From NCBI RefSeq assembly GCF_001579845.1, contig NZ_CP007440.1, positions 4,238,029 to 4,302,028 of the forward strand: a DNA stretch of 64,000 bases, read 5' to 3'. The DNA comes from Rhodoplanes sp. Z2-YC6860. Lineage in GTDB: Bacteria > Pseudomonadota > Alphaproteobacteria > Rhizobiales > Xanthobacteraceae. The translations under genes were made by a program, and so were the position numbers. Shown here piece by piece: positions 6,768 through 15,649 of this stretch (positions within the stretch are counted from its first letter, which is position 1; each line of letters starts with the position of its first letter). The notes under the pieces were generated by a model that saw only the letters and a program-made list of their open reading frames with translations, searched no databases and had not been told where the DNA came from.

Positions 6768-6825
6768 CTTGAAAACCGGCAGAGGGGCAACTCTCTCGTG
6801 GGTTCGAATCCCACTCCATCCGCCA
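6768..6825 (+). other. 3' fragment of tRNA-Ser(TGA): probable attachment site
   Basis: The 58 bases run from the anticodon loop CTTGAAA (TGA at 6770-6772) through the 3' anticodon stem ACCGG, the long variable arm, the T-arm GTGGGTTCGAATCCCAC, the 3' acceptor strand TCCATCC, a discriminator G and CCA. The 5' half is missing: the five bases before the loop do not pair with ACCGG, and no GGATGGA acceptor strand lies upstream. This is therefore not a functional tRNA but the 3' copy left by site-specific integration. Confidence 0.85.
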
Positions 6826-7283
6826 GGCACACATTCTCAGACGGTTGTTATCGTTCGCGGAACCCGCGGTTACGCCCGGTTCTTCGGGGCATTGCTCGAG
6901 CCCTGTGTATTGCGAGCGTCGGCGAACAAAACTTGAGAGAGCCGCGGTCGAGTTGCGGCGTGCTGCAGCCGGTCTTGGGATGTCTCTTAGAGTCCTGCCA
7001 GTCTGTTCGCGATGCTTACGATCAGCGCGATGCTGCTGGCGAGCGCAAAAAGCATCGGGATGAAATGGGGAGATTGCCGGACTTTGTAGCTGAGATTTGT
7101 CATTCCAGGTCATTCCAAGCGAGCAGCACCAGAGCCAGCGAAGGTTAGAGTGCTGATCACTAACAAGTGGTTACTCGATGTCTGGCGCTTGCGGACTCGA
7201 TATTGCCCGCCCGCGCCCCAGAGTGGCCACGCATTCGCCCACAACACCGAGTCTCTACACACTCGATGAAGAGGAGCGACGGT
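6826..7283. other. Gene-free stretch after the island boundary
   Basis: No convincing gene, RNA or terminator was found in these 458 bases. Frames on the minus strand here and through the tRNA fragment read GVGFEPTRE and EWDSNPRE, the usual false ORFs opposite tRNA-Ser. Confidence 0.5.
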
Positions 7284-7481
7284 ATGGATGGAACGGCCCC
7301 GACGCGTCACTGCACGTTGTGCGGCAGGCACATGAAATTTGAAGGAGACGCCGAACTCGCCGGCACGGCTATCGTGCGTTTCGCGGACCCTGTGCCCAAC
7401 CAGGTCGTCAACCTTTTTTCCTGCGACTGCGGGCGCATCGAATCAATTGAACAGGAATTCGTGCGTTCATCACCCGGCTGA
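7284..7481 (+). CDS. Small Cys-rich protein (65 aa)
   Basis: The ATG at 7284 has GAGGAG about 8 bases upstream, which favours it over an ATG 18 bases earlier. The protein reads MDGTAPTRHCTLCGRHMKFE and later FSCDCGRIESIEQEF. The CxxCGR and CxCGR pairs could form a small metal site. No signal peptide. Not recognised. Confidence 0.5.
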   Translation: MDGTAPTRHCTLCGRHMKFEGDAELAGTAIVRFADPVPNQVVNLFSCDCGRIESIEQEFVRSSPG

Positions 7482-7513
7482 CGGCTTGGTGCCGGCGAAA
7501 GCCTGCATGGCGA

Positions 7514-8671
7514 TCAGCGGCCCCACAGCTTCTTGCTCGCGATTTCGGCACCCTGGACCATCGCGTCCATCTTGGCCCAGACGATGCTCGCGTGAACCTC
7601 ATCGGAGCCGGCAAAGCTGGCAAAGCCGCAGTCGGTGCCGGCGATCACGTTCTCCCGGCCCATGAATTCGGCAAAGCGCAGGATGCGTTGGGCGACCAGC
7701 TCGGGATGCTCGACCAGCACCGATGAATTGGTGATGACGCCGGGAATGAGCACCGTGTCCTTGGGAAGCTTGGCCTCTTTCCACACCGCCCATTCGTGCT
7801 CATGGCGCGGGTTCGACGCCTCGAACGAGAAGGCGCCGGCGCGGATTTGCATCAGGATGTCGATGATGTGCTTGACTTCGAGGTCGTGAATTCGCGGCCC
7901 CATGTTGATGCTGTAGCAGGTGTGGTAGCGGATCTTCTCGGTGGGAATGCCGCGCAGCGCGTGGTTCAGCGCCTCGACGCGCTTGCTTGCCCATTTGCGG
8001 ATGTCGTCGACCGACATTTTCGGGTCCATCAGGTAGTAGCTGACGAGCCGCGGATCGTCGACCTGCACCAGGAAACCTGCGTCGACGATCGTCTTGTATT
8101 CGACGTTCATCGCGTCGGCGATCGCGAGCAGGTATTCGTCGTTGCTGGCGTAGTATCTGTTTTCGTTCCAGTCCTCGATGTTGGCGGGCGAAATGCACGG
8201 CACGAACACCTCGGCGGCGTTGACACCCTTCAGCGCGCTCTTGAGCGTTTCGAGCTCGGCCTTCAATGCAGCCTGACCTTTGTAGGTCAGTGGCGAGGTG
8301 CAGGCCATCTGCACCTGCTTGGCACGCGGCGAGGCGCTTTCCTGCTGCTTGTAGTAGTCGGGAAAGCTGATGGCCTCGCGCGACGACAGCCAGGCGTTCG
8401 GGCGATGTCCGTGGGGCTCGAGACCGCCGAGCCGCTCGCGGATGTAGGTGACGAAGCTCGGCTTGCCGAACTCGCCGTCGTCGATGACGTCGAGGCCGGC
8501 GTCGACCTGTTGATGCACGATCTCGGTGACGGCTTCCTTGATGCGGGAGGCGAGCTTCGGCTCGTCAACCGGTTCGCCGCGCGCCTTGGCACGGACCATC
8601 TGCAGCAGATCGGCGGGGCGCGGCAGGCTGCCGGCGTGGGTGGTCAGGATACGATCGGTTGAACGACGCAT
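7514..8671 (-). CDS. MetE C-terminal-like zinc methyltransferase family protein (UROD/MetE superfamily)
   Basis: The 385-residue protein has the fold and zinc site of cobalamin-independent methionine synthase C-terminal domains but lacks the MetE N-terminal half. The expected ligands are present: His250 and Cys252 in YHTCYS, Glu284 in FSFEAS and Cys348 in GTDCGF. The N-terminus has TTHAGSLPRP and GLDVIDDGE, typical of the stand-alone branch, which also includes epoxyalkane:coenzyme M transferase. It is therefore likely to move a methyl or alkyl group to or from a thiol rather than make methionine. It lies 19 bases upstream of a TctC gene in one direction of transcription (TctC first), suggesting a shared substrate. 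The substrate is unknown. Confidence 0.75.
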   Translation of the reverse strand: MRRSTDRILTTHAGSLPRPADLLQMVRAKARGEPVDEPKLASRIKEAVTEIVHQQVDAGLDVIDDGEFGKPSFVTYIRERLGGLEPHGHRPNAWLSSREAISFPDYYKQQESASPRAKQVQMACTSPLTYKGQAALKAELETLKSALKGVNAAEVFVPCISPANIEDWNENRYYASNDEYLLAIADAMNVEYKTIVDAGFLVQVDDPRLVSYYLMDPKMSVDDIRKWASKRVEALNHALRGIPTEKIRYHTCYSINMGPRIHDLEVKHIIDILMQIRAGAFSFEASNPRHEHEWAVWKEAKLPKDTVLIPGVITNSSVLVEHPELVAQRILRFAEFMGRENVIAGTDCGFASFAGSDEVHASIVWAKMDAMVQGAEIASKKLWGR

Positions 8672-8690
8672 GAGACGGTGAATCCTTACT

Positions 8691-9662
8691 CTATTGGGCT
8701 TTGATATTGGCGGCTTTCACGATCGGCCACCACTTCTCGATCTCGGCTTTCTGGTAGGCCGCCAGTGCCTGCGGCGTCTGCTGCTCGCGCGGCGGAATGT
8801 CGAGGCCCTGGTCGGCGATGCGCTTTTGCGTTGCCGGATCGGCCAGCGTGTCGACCACCGCGGCATTCACCTTGGCGATGATGTCTCTCGGCGTGCCTTT
8901 GGGCATCCACAGGCCCCACCACAGCGAAATGTGGAAGTCGGGCAGGCCCGCTTCATCCACGGTCGGAATATCGGGTGCGCTGACGCTGCGCTGGCCCGCC
9001 GTGATGGCGTAGGCGCGTATAGCGCCGGCGCGCACCTGCGGCAGCGCCACCGTCACGGGAAACATCGAAAACTGGATCGTGTTGGCGAGGAGATCATTCA
9101 TCACCAGCGCGGCGCCGCGATAGGGGACGAGTTGGAACTTGGCGCCCGTAACGTTCTGCAGCAGCACGCCGCTGACATGCGACGGACTGCCGAGGCCCGA
9201 CATGCCGTAGCTGATCTTGGTCGGATCGGCCTTGATCCACGCAATCAGGTCCTTGAGACTCTTGGCCGGAACGGCATTGGGTGAAGCGATGATCTGCGGC
9301 GCGCTTGGCAGCAGCGAGACCGGCTCGAAGTCCTTCACCACGTCATATTGCAGGTCGTACATCGCCGCGTTGACGACGTGCGTGCTCCAGTCGCCCATGA
9401 CGATCGTGTAGCCATCGTGAGGTGCGCGCGCGCCGCGCGCGACTGCGATCGATCCCGCGGCGCCGGTGACGTTCTCGATGATGACGGGCTGCCCGAGCGA
9501 GACCTTCATCCGATCCGCCATGATCCGTGCGATCGTGTCGGAAGGGCCGCCAACCGCATATCCGACCAGCATCGTGATCGGCTGCGACGGATAGGTCTGT
9601 GCGTTGGCGCCACCGATGGCGCCGAAGATCGCGGCGGCCACCGCAAGGGACAGTTTCCTCAT
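8691..9662 (-). CDS. TctC/Bug-family periplasmic solute-binding protein 1
   Basis: Members of this family bind small carboxylates or related compounds in the periplasm for tripartite tricarboxylate-type transporters. Here a signal peptide (residues 1-21, ending GGANA) precedes the usual mature start, YPSQPITMLVGY. The family landmarks GGPSDTIAR, VIIENVTGA and DGYTIVMG follow, then the PYRGAA and PTVDEAGLPDF segments. The first binding loop has GYAVGG where most relatives have PYAAGG. Length (323 aa) is normal. It is the first gene of a two-gene unit with the MetE-like gene at 7514 and diverges from a second MetE-like gene at 9880. Confidence 0.85.
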   Translation of the reverse strand: MRKLSLAVAAAIFGAIGGANAQTYPSQPITMLVGYAVGGPSDTIARIMADRMKVSLGQPVIIENVTGAAGSIAVARGARAPHDGYTIVMGDWSTHVVNAAMYDLQYDVVKDFEPVSLLPSAPQIIASPNAVPAKSLKDLIAWIKADPTKISYGMSGLGSPSHVSGVLLQNVTGAKFQLVPYRGAALVMNDLLANTIQFSMFPVTVALPQVRAGAIRAYAITAGQRSVSAPDIPTVDEAGLPDFHISLWWGLWMPKGTPRDIIAKVNAAVVDTLADPATQKRIADQGLDIPPREQQTPQALAAYQKAEIEKWWPIVKAANIKAQ

Positions 9663-9879
9663 CGTCTATGTCCGGGCTGAAATTCGCGTTCGCCGTGTGT
9701 TGGCACTCGCGAAAGACAGCAACGCTGCCGTTGCGATGTGCCGGATTCGTATAGATGGAAAGCGCACGCGTCTCTAGTCGTTCGTTGATCGCGTCAGCTA
9801 TGCTTTGACACCAACAAGAACACGCGAACAGGGCTGGGCGAACGCCCACGTCAGTCAAGAGCAGGGTGGGCACGTTCCG

Positions 9880-10995
9880 ATGTCATCAGCCAATCGTATT
9901 CCGACCACGCACACCGGAAGCCTGGCGCGTCCGGCCGAGTTGCGCGACATGCTGCTCGCCAAATCGCGCGGCCAGCCGATCGCTCAGCAGGACTTCGATG
10001 ACGCCTGCCGCCGCTCGGTCCATGCGATCGTGCAGCGCCAATGCGAAATCGGGCTCGACATCGTCAACGATGGCGAGCAGTCGAAAATCGGCTTCGCGCA
10101 ATATGTCCATGAGCGGCTGAACGGCTTCGAAGGCGAGCCGGTCCGCCGGATCCTGAGCCTGGAATCCCGGCAATTCCCCAATGCGCCGGTCGGCTCGGTC
10201 TGGCAGCAGGCGTGCACCGGCCCGCTGTCATGGAAAAGCTTTGCCGCGGTTGAGCGCGACATCCGGAATTTGAAGGATGCCGTTGCGAGCCGCCCCGGCC
10301 AGGCTGCCTTCATGGCCTCGGTGTCGCCTGGCTCGTTCACCAACAACAATCCGAACCGTCACTACCCGAGCCGCAGCGCATATCTCGCGGCGGTTTGCGA
10401 CGTGATGCGCCGCGAATACGAGGCGATCGCGAGGGGCGGCTTCACATTGCAACTCGATTGTCCGGACCTCGCTCAACGCAGCTACAATTTTCCCGACATG
10501 CCTGTGGCGGAGTGGCGCAAGATCGTTGCCGAGAATATCGAGGGTCTGAATGCCGCGACCCGCAATATCCCGCGCGAGCGGCTTCGCGTTCACGTCTGCT
10601 GGGGCGCCAATGAAGGGCCCCACAACCACGACACCGAGCTGCACGAGATCATCGATCTGCTGCTGACGCTGCGCGTCTCGGCCATTTCGGTGGTCGGCGC
10701 CAATGGGCGGCATGAGCACGAATGGCGGGTCTGGCAGACGGTCAAGTTGCCAGAGACCCTCAAGATCATCACCGGTGTCATCGACTCGACGACCAATATC
10801 GTCGAGCACCCGCGCGTTGTGGCCGACCGGCTGGTGCGCATGGCGAAAATTCTTGGGCCGGAGAACGTGATCGCTGGCGTGGATTGCGGCTTCGGCGTGA
10901 ATGGCACGGCCGCGCCAAAGGTCGATCCGGATGTCGCATGGGTCAAGTTGCAGGCGCTCGTCGACGGCGCCGGCATCGCCAGCAAGGAGTTATGA
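9880..10995 (+). CDS. MetE C-terminal-like protein with an altered zinc site
   Basis: This 371-residue paralogue of the 7514 protein starts MSSANRIPTTHTGSLARPAE; the ATG at 9880 has AGGGTGG upstream. His238/Cys240 (VHVCWG) and Cys336 (GVDCGF) keep three ligand positions, but the position matching Glu284 of its neighbour is Val272 (AISVVGANGRHEHE). The zinc site could thus be His/Cys/Cys, as in the epoxyalkane:CoM transferase type, or use another residue. It is followed 67 bases later by a TctC gene in the same direction. Reaction and substrate are unknown. Confidence 0.7.
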   Translation: MSSANRIPTTHTGSLARPAELRDMLLAKSRGQPIAQQDFDDACRRSVHAIVQRQCEIGLDIVNDGEQSKIGFAQYVHERLNGFEGEPVRRILSLESRQFPNAPVGSVWQQACTGPLSWKSFAAVERDIRNLKDAVASRPGQAAFMASVSPGSFTNNNPNRHYPSRSAYLAAVCDVMRREYEAIARGGFTLQLDCPDLAQRSYNFPDMPVAEWRKIVAENIEGLNAATRNIPRERLRVHVCWGANEGPHNHDTELHEIIDLLLTLRVSAISVVGANGRHEHEWRVWQTVKLPETLKIITGVIDSTTNIVEHPRVVADRLVRMAKILGPENVIAGVDCGFGVNGTAAPKVDPDVAWVKLQALVDGAGIASKEL

Positions 10996-11062
10996 CGGCG
11001 TCAGATCACGGACCAACCGTGACGACAGTGAAAAATAAAATTTGATCGGGAGAGGAACGCTC

Positions 11063-12031
11063 ATGAAGACTTTCATGGCCAAGCTCACGGCCGGAATCGT
11101 GGCCGCAGCAGCAGTGATTCAGGCGACACCGCCGGCTCAGGCCTATCCAGATGGACCGGTCAGGCTGCTGGTCGGCTGGCCGGCCGGCGGACCGGTCGAT
11201 GTTGTAGCGCGGCTGGTGCAAGTCGAGCTGGGGCAGCGGCTCGGCGTGCCGGTGATCGTGGAGAACAGGCCCGGCGTGAGCGGCATGCTCGCGACCGATG
11301 TTCTGTTGAGTCAGCCGCCCGACGGCCAGACGCTGCTCCTCTGCACCCATTACGAAACCATGAATCCCGTGATGTACCGTTCGGCCAAATACAAGGTTTC
11401 CGATCTCGCCGGTGTGTCGCTTCTGGCACGCTACTACTTGGCGATGGCGGTGTCGGGCCAGTCCAAGTTTTCGAGCTTCAAAGACGTCATCGCGGCGGCC
11501 AAGGCGGATCCCGGCAAGCTGACCTATGGCACCACCGGACCCGGATCGTCACAGGATCTGCTGATGCGTCAGCTCGGCGATCTGACGGGGACGACAATGC
11601 AATCAGTTCCGTTTCGTGGTGCTGGACCGGCGCTGACTGAGGTCGTGGCGGGACGCCTCGACTTCTTTTTAAGCCCAACAGGGCCGGCCGTGCCGCTGGT
11701 TGAATCCAAGCAGATCAAGCTGCTGGCTGTGACCAGCCCCTCGCGTCTCGCCGTGGCGGGCGACGTCCCGACCTTCTCGGAGCTGGGCTATCCGCTCAAT
11801 CTCTATGGCTGGATCGGCATCTGCACGCGCAACGGTGTTCCCGCTACCGTGATCCAACAGCTCAACACCGCAATCACCACAGTCGCAAACACACAAGACT
11901 ACCGGGCGAAGATCGAGGCGACCGGACAGATTGCGGAAGCATCGTCCGCGGAGGAGTTGCAGAACGTGCTCGGGCAGATGTCGGGCGAGATTTCCGGGCT
12001 CGTCAAGAAATACGGCATCCGCGCCGAATGA
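11063..12031 (+). CDS. TctC/Bug solute-binding protein 2
   Basis: The ATG at 11063 has GGGAGAGG upstream. A signal peptide ending PPAQA is followed by YPDGPVRLLVGW, then AGGPVDVVAR, VIVENRPG and DGQTLLLC. The mature protein is full length (322 aa in all). It forms a plus-strand row with the MetE-like gene before it and a third TctC gene 71 bases behind, then another MetE-like gene, so the four are probably co-transcribed. Confidence 0.85.
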   Translation: MKTFMAKLTAGIVAAAAVIQATPPAQAYPDGPVRLLVGWPAGGPVDVVARLVQVELGQRLGVPVIVENRPGVSGMLATDVLLSQPPDGQTLLLCTHYETMNPVMYRSAKYKVSDLAGVSLLARYYLAMAVSGQSKFSSFKDVIAAAKADPGKLTYGTTGPGSSQDLLMRQLGDLTGTTMQSVPFRGAGPALTEVVAGRLDFFLSPTGPAVPLVESKQIKLLAVTSPSRLAVAGDVPTFSELGYPLNLYGWIGICTRNGVPATVIQQLNTAITTVANTQDYRAKIEATGQIAEASSAEELQNVLGQMSGEISGLVKKYGIRAE

Positions 12032-12102
12032 AAGCTGTCTCACGGCGGAAAGCGTGGATGAACAAGATGGCGTCTTCTTCGACCAATGCCGGGAGGATTT
12101 GC

Positions 12103-13080
12103 ATGTTTGGACGTACAATGGCGCTGACGCTTTGCCTGTCGATGGGTCTGGCGCTTGGAATGCCCTCCGTCCGGGCGCAGGACTATCCCACGCAGCCGGT
12201 ACATCTGATCGTGGCGTTTTCCGCTGGAGGTTCGGTCGACACCTTCGGCCGCATTATCGCGCAGAAGCTGGGTGAACTGTGGAGCCAGCAGGTGGTGGTG
12301 GAGAACCGCCCCGGCGGTCTGGGAAACATCGGCGCGGTGGCGGCCGCGCGCGCTCCTGCGGATGGGTACACCCTGCATATGGCGGCAAGCTCGGTCGCCC
12401 TCAACGCCACACTCGCACCCGTGCCCGATTTCGATCCGACGCGGGATTTCGAGCCTGTCATGCTGGCCGCGACGGCGCAGGACATCCTGATCGTGCCGAA
12501 GGACTCGCCGTTCAAGACAGCCAAAGAAGTGATCGCTTATGCCAAGGAAAACCCGCGCAAGCTGACCTATGGCACGCTCGGGCTGTCATCGAGCGGCAAC
12601 ATGGCCGTGGCGGTGTTCGCGCGCAGCAATGGCGGGCTCCGTATGAGGCAGGTGACCTATTCGCAAAGCTCGCAGCTTCAGACCGACGTGATTGCCGGCC
12701 GCGTCGATGTGTTCTTCCCAACGACGGGAGCCCACATCGGCAACGTCACGACCGGCCGCGTGCGTGCGCTGGGAGTCTCCGGACCGAGTCGGGCCGTCCA
12801 ATTGACCGATGTGCCGACTTTCAAGGAGCTCGGCATCACTTATCCCGACGCGACGAGCTGGTACGCGGTGTTCGCCCCGAAAGGGACGCCGCCGGCGATC
12901 GTCGCCAGGATCAACGGCGATCTGGAGAAAGTTCTCGCGCTCCCCGATGTCAAAGCGCTGATGGACAAGCTCGGCTTCGCTCCGATCGGCGGGCCGCCGG
13001 AGCGGCTTCGCTCGTTCCTGCGGAGCGAAATCGATGCCTGGGCCGATGTGGTCAAGGATCCGCTGTTTCAAGGCAAGTGA
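12103..13080 (+). CDS. TctC/Bug solute-binding protein 3
   Basis: The start at 12103 (MFGRTMALTLCLSMGLALG) has GGGAGG 6 bases upstream and gives a proper signal peptide cut after VRAQ-type residues before DYPTQPVHLIV. A longer in-frame reading from 12028 would overlap the previous gene and spoil the signal peptide. Landmarks: FSAGGSVDTFGR, VVVENRPGG, DGYTLHMA. Ends FQGK, 22 bases before the next gene. Confidence 0.85.
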   Translation: MFGRTMALTLCLSMGLALGMPSVRAQDYPTQPVHLIVAFSAGGSVDTFGRIIAQKLGELWSQQVVVENRPGGLGNIGAVAAARAPADGYTLHMAASSVALNATLAPVPDFDPTRDFEPVMLAATAQDILIVPKDSPFKTAKEVIAYAKENPRKLTYGTLGLSSSGNMAVAVFARSNGGLRMRQVTYSQSSQLQTDVIAGRVDVFFPTTGAHIGNVTTGRVRALGVSGPSRAVQLTDVPTFKELGITYPDATSWYAVFAPKGTPPAIVARINGDLEKVLALPDVKALMDKLGFAPIGGPPERLRSFLRSEIDAWADVVKDPLFQGK

Positions 13081-13101
13081 TACGGAAGGAATTTCACCGA
13101 T

Positions 13102-14148
13102 ATGGCTGAACGCCTGCTTCCCACGTCCGCGGTTGGTTCCTATCCGCAGCCCGACTGGCTCATCGATCGCACTGCGTTGTCCAAGCAGACGCCGCCCCGC
13201 ACCAAGGCGCAGGAGCTCTGGCGCGTCGATCCGCAATGGCTTGAACAAGCGCAGGACGATGCGACGCGGCTTGCGGTTTACGATCAGGAAAAAGCCGGGC
13301 TCGACATCGTCACTGACGGCGAGATCCGGCGCGTCAGCTATTCCAGCCGCTTTGCGAACGCGCTCGAGGGTATCGACCATGACAACCCCGGCAGCCGCGC
13401 GAGTCGTGGCGGCATTCCAGTCTCTGTGCCCCGCGTTGTCGGGCCGATCAGGCGAAGTCATCCGGTCGAGACGAGAGACGTGAAATTTCTTCGCGAATGC
13501 TCGACGCGCAAGATCAAAATCACGGTGCCCGGGCCGTTCACGATGGCGCAGCAGGCCCAGGACGATTTCTACAACGACGAGGAAGCGTTGGCTCTCGATT
13601 ACGCGGCGGCAGTCAACGACGAGATCAAGGACCTGTTTGCCGCCGGAGCAGACGTCGTTCAGATCGACGAGCCGTACATGCAGGCGCAGCCGGACAAGGC
13701 GCGGCGCTTTGGGGTGAGGGTGCTTGATCGCGCGGTTGCAGGCGTGTCCGGTGCGACTGCCGTGCATCTCTGCTTCGGCTACGCGCTGACCATGAAGACC
13801 AAGGCTCGCGTCTACGATTTCCTGACCGAACTGGAAGCCTCCGCGGTCCGACAAATTTCGATCGAGACTGCGCAGAGCGACTTGGAGCGCTCGACGCTCA
13901 AGCCGCTGACAAAAACAGTCATTCTTGGCGTTGTCGATCTGAACGATCCTGCGGTGGAGTCGCCCGAAGTCATCGCCAAAAGAATCCGCCGCACGCTGCC
14001 TTATGTGCCGGCCGAACGTATCGTGGTCGCTCCGGACTGTGGGATGAAATACCTGCCGAGACACATCGCGTTCGGCAAATTGCGGGCGATGGTCCAGGCC
14101 GCGGAGATCGTTCGAACCGAGCTGACCGGAGCGGCGGAAGGCCGTTGA
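13102..14148 (+). CDS. MetE C-terminal-like zinc methyltransferase family protein, third copy
   Basis: This 348-residue protein is from a different branch than the two at 7514 and 9880: it starts with TSAVGSYPQPDWLIDR, the classical MetE-C opening. It keeps all four zinc ligands: His222/Cys224 (VHLCFG), Glu255 (QISIETAQSD) and Cys313 (APDCGM). The substrate-side motif VVQIDEP is also present. It has no MetE N-terminal half and sits behind two TctC genes, so a catabolic demethylation or thiol transfer role seems more likely than methionine synthesis; that is inference. Confidence 0.75.
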   Translation: MAERLLPTSAVGSYPQPDWLIDRTALSKQTPPRTKAQELWRVDPQWLEQAQDDATRLAVYDQEKAGLDIVTDGEIRRVSYSSRFANALEGIDHDNPGSRASRGGIPVSVPRVVGPIRRSHPVETRDVKFLRECSTRKIKITVPGPFTMAQQAQDDFYNDEEALALDYAAAVNDEIKDLFAAGADVVQIDEPYMQAQPDKARRFGVRVLDRAVAGVSGATAVHLCFGYALTMKTKARVYDFLTELEASAVRQISIETAQSDLERSTLKPLTKTVILGVVDLNDPAVESPEVIAKRIRRTLPYVPAERIVVAPDCGMKYLPRHIAFGKLRAMVQAAEIVRTELTGAAEGR

Positions 14149-14154
14149 ACACCG

Positions 14155-15147
14155 TCAGGGCAGTTTCGTGCCGGCCCTGTTCAGGATCTCGCCGAACCGC
14201 TTGATCTCGGATTCGATGAATGCGCCGAACTCCTTCGACGGCGCGTAGTAGATGTCGGTGCCGGTCGGCTCGATCGTCTTCTTGTAGTCCGGGTCCTGCG
14301 CGACCCTTGCAAGAGCCTTTTCGAGGATGCCGACGATCTCCGGTGGCGTTTTCGCGGGCGCCAGAACGCCGTGCCATGCCGGCATCACGAAGCCCGGCAT
14401 GCCGGCTTCTTCCATGGTCGGAATGTCCGGCGCCCAGGCCGAGCGCGCGGCGCCGGTGCTGCCGAGAATCTTGATGCGGCCGGCCTGCAGCTGCGGCACA
14501 AGCGGCTGATAAGTGTAGAACAGCACCTGCACCTCGTTGCTCCCGAGATCGACGAGGGTCTGCGACGCGTTGGTGTAGGGGATGTGCGACATCTGCACGC
14601 CCGCCCGCCAGGCGAAATAGGCGCCGGCAAGATGGATCGAGGTGCCGAGGCCCGTCGATGCATAGTTGTATTTGCCGGGCGCGGCCTTGATGTGCTCGAT
14701 CACCTCGGCGATGTTCTTGCCCGGCAGCGCCTTGTTCACCGCCATGTAGAGCGGCTGATCGGTGACGCGGGCCACCGGAACGAAGTCTTTCAGTGTGTCG
14801 TAAGGAAGCTTCGGTTGCAGCGTCGGATTGATGGCGTGCTGGGTGACGCCGAACAGCAGCGTGTATCCGTCCGGCGCGGCCTTGGCCACAGCGTCGGTGC
14901 CGACGATCGCGCTGGTGCCCGGCCGGTTCTCGATGATGATGTTCTGGCCCAGAAATTCCGACAGCTTGGCCATCGTCTGCCGCGCCGTGATGTCGGCGCC
15001 GGAGCCGGCCGAGTAGGGCACGATCACGCGGATCGGACGACTGGGATAGGTTTCGCTGTGTGCAACGAGCGGCACGAGCGTTGCGAAGGTCAGCGCGATG
15101 GCCAGGGACAAGACCCAGGATAAGGCCGAGGACAGAGTCCGTCCCAT
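14155..15147 (-). CDS. TctC/Bug solute-binding protein 4
   Basis: The likely start is the ATG at 15147 (MGRTLSSALSWVLSLAIALT) or a GTG two codons earlier; GGGGAGG lies 10 or 4 bases upstream. The signal peptide ends VAHSE before TYPSRPIRVIVPY. Landmarks: AGSGADITAR, IIIENRPGTSA, DGYTLLFG. It converges with the MetE-like gene (stops 6 bases apart) and diverges from the small decarboxylase-like gene at 15255. Confidence 0.85.
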   Translation of the reverse strand: MGRTLSSALSWVLSLAIALTFATLVPLVAHSETYPSRPIRVIVPYSAGSGADITARQTMAKLSEFLGQNIIIENRPGTSAIVGTDAVAKAAPDGYTLLFGVTQHAINPTLQPKLPYDTLKDFVPVARVTDQPLYMAVNKALPGKNIAEVIEHIKAAPGKYNYASTGLGTSIHLAGAYFAWRAGVQMSHIPYTNASQTLVDLGSNEVQVLFYTYQPLVPQLQAGRIKILGSTGAARSAWAPDIPTMEEAGMPGFVMPAWHGVLAPAKTPPEIVGILEKALARVAQDPDYKKTIEPTGTDIYYAPSKEFGAFIESEIKRFGEILNRAGTKLP

Positions 15148-15254
15148 GCGCACAAATCCTCCCCGGAGATTTCGATTGGCAATCGAAATTGTTTGCTCGA
15201 TGGTATCGAGCAGAAATAACTCACGCAACCGCGCCGATGTCGGAGGACAATGCA

Positions 15255-15635
15255 ATGGCCAACGAAAGCTACGAAGCCGGGATGAAGGTTCGCCGGCGTG
15301 TGCTGGGCGATCCGTGGGTCGACCGCTCGTTGGCCAATCGCAACGATTTCAACGCCGAGATCCAGACGCAGATCACCAGCCACGTCTGGGGCGATATCTG
15401 GACGCGGCCGGCCATCGATCTGAAGACGCGGCGCTTCATGACGATTTCGATCATGATCGCGTTGCGCGCATGGGCGGAATTCCGCCTGCACGTGCGCACC
15501 GGACTTGCGACCGGCGATCTCACCAAGGATGAACTGAAAGAGATCATCCTGCAGGCGACAGTGTATTGCGGCGCACCTGCAGGCAATCACGCGGCCCATG
15601 AGGCCGAAGAGGCATTCAAAGAGATGGCGAAGTAG
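15255..15635 (+). CDS. Carboxymuconolactone decarboxylase family protein (PcaC-like)
   Basis: The ATG has a perfect GGAGGA 7 bases upstream. The 126-residue all-helical protein reads GMKVRRRVLGDPWVDRS near the start and then WTRPAIDLKTRRF, HVRTGLATGDLTKDELKEII and GAPAGNHAAHEA. These match 4-carboxymuconolactone decarboxylase, which acts in the protocatechuate branch of the beta-ketoadipate pathway, though distant members have other roles. It lacks the CxxC of the peroxidase-type (AhpD) relatives. No pca genes are beside it, so its true reaction may differ. Its location supports an aromatic or dicarboxylate catabolic theme. Confidence 0.8.
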   Translation: MANESYEAGMKVRRRVLGDPWVDRSLANRNDFNAEIQTQITSHVWGDIWTRPAIDLKTRRFMTISIMIALRAWAEFRLHVRTGLATGDLTKDELKEIILQATVYCGAPAGNHAAHEAEEAFKEMAK

Positions 15636-15649
15636 CGCCGTTCTCGGCG

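Larger units (their letters stand above)
1..6825. mobile_element. Right-hand end of an integrated prophage or genomic island
   Basis: The segment starts inside a phage tail-like gene, is packed with short genes on both strands that do not form conserved operons, contains a broken ligase gene, and ends at a 3' fragment of tRNA-Ser. Integration at the 3' end of a tRNA gene leaves the full tRNA at one end of the element and a 3' copy at the other. With the tRNA on the plus strand the element must lie to the left of the fragment, which fits. No integrase is seen in this part, so it would lie to the left of the window. The boundary is inferred. Confidence 0.6.

Noticed and set aside
6647-7113. Minus-strand ORFs reading GVGFEPTRE and EWDSNPRE
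   Set aside because: These are the usual false ORFs opposite a tRNA-Ser 3' half; no family or start signal supports them.
12586-14064. 492-codon minus-strand ORF opposite TctC and MetE-like genes
   Set aside because: It crosses two clear plus-strand genes and has no recognisable motif.
13102-14148. True cobalamin-independent methionine synthase (metE)
   Set aside because: Only the C-terminal half is present and the context is catabolic, so the metE name was not given.
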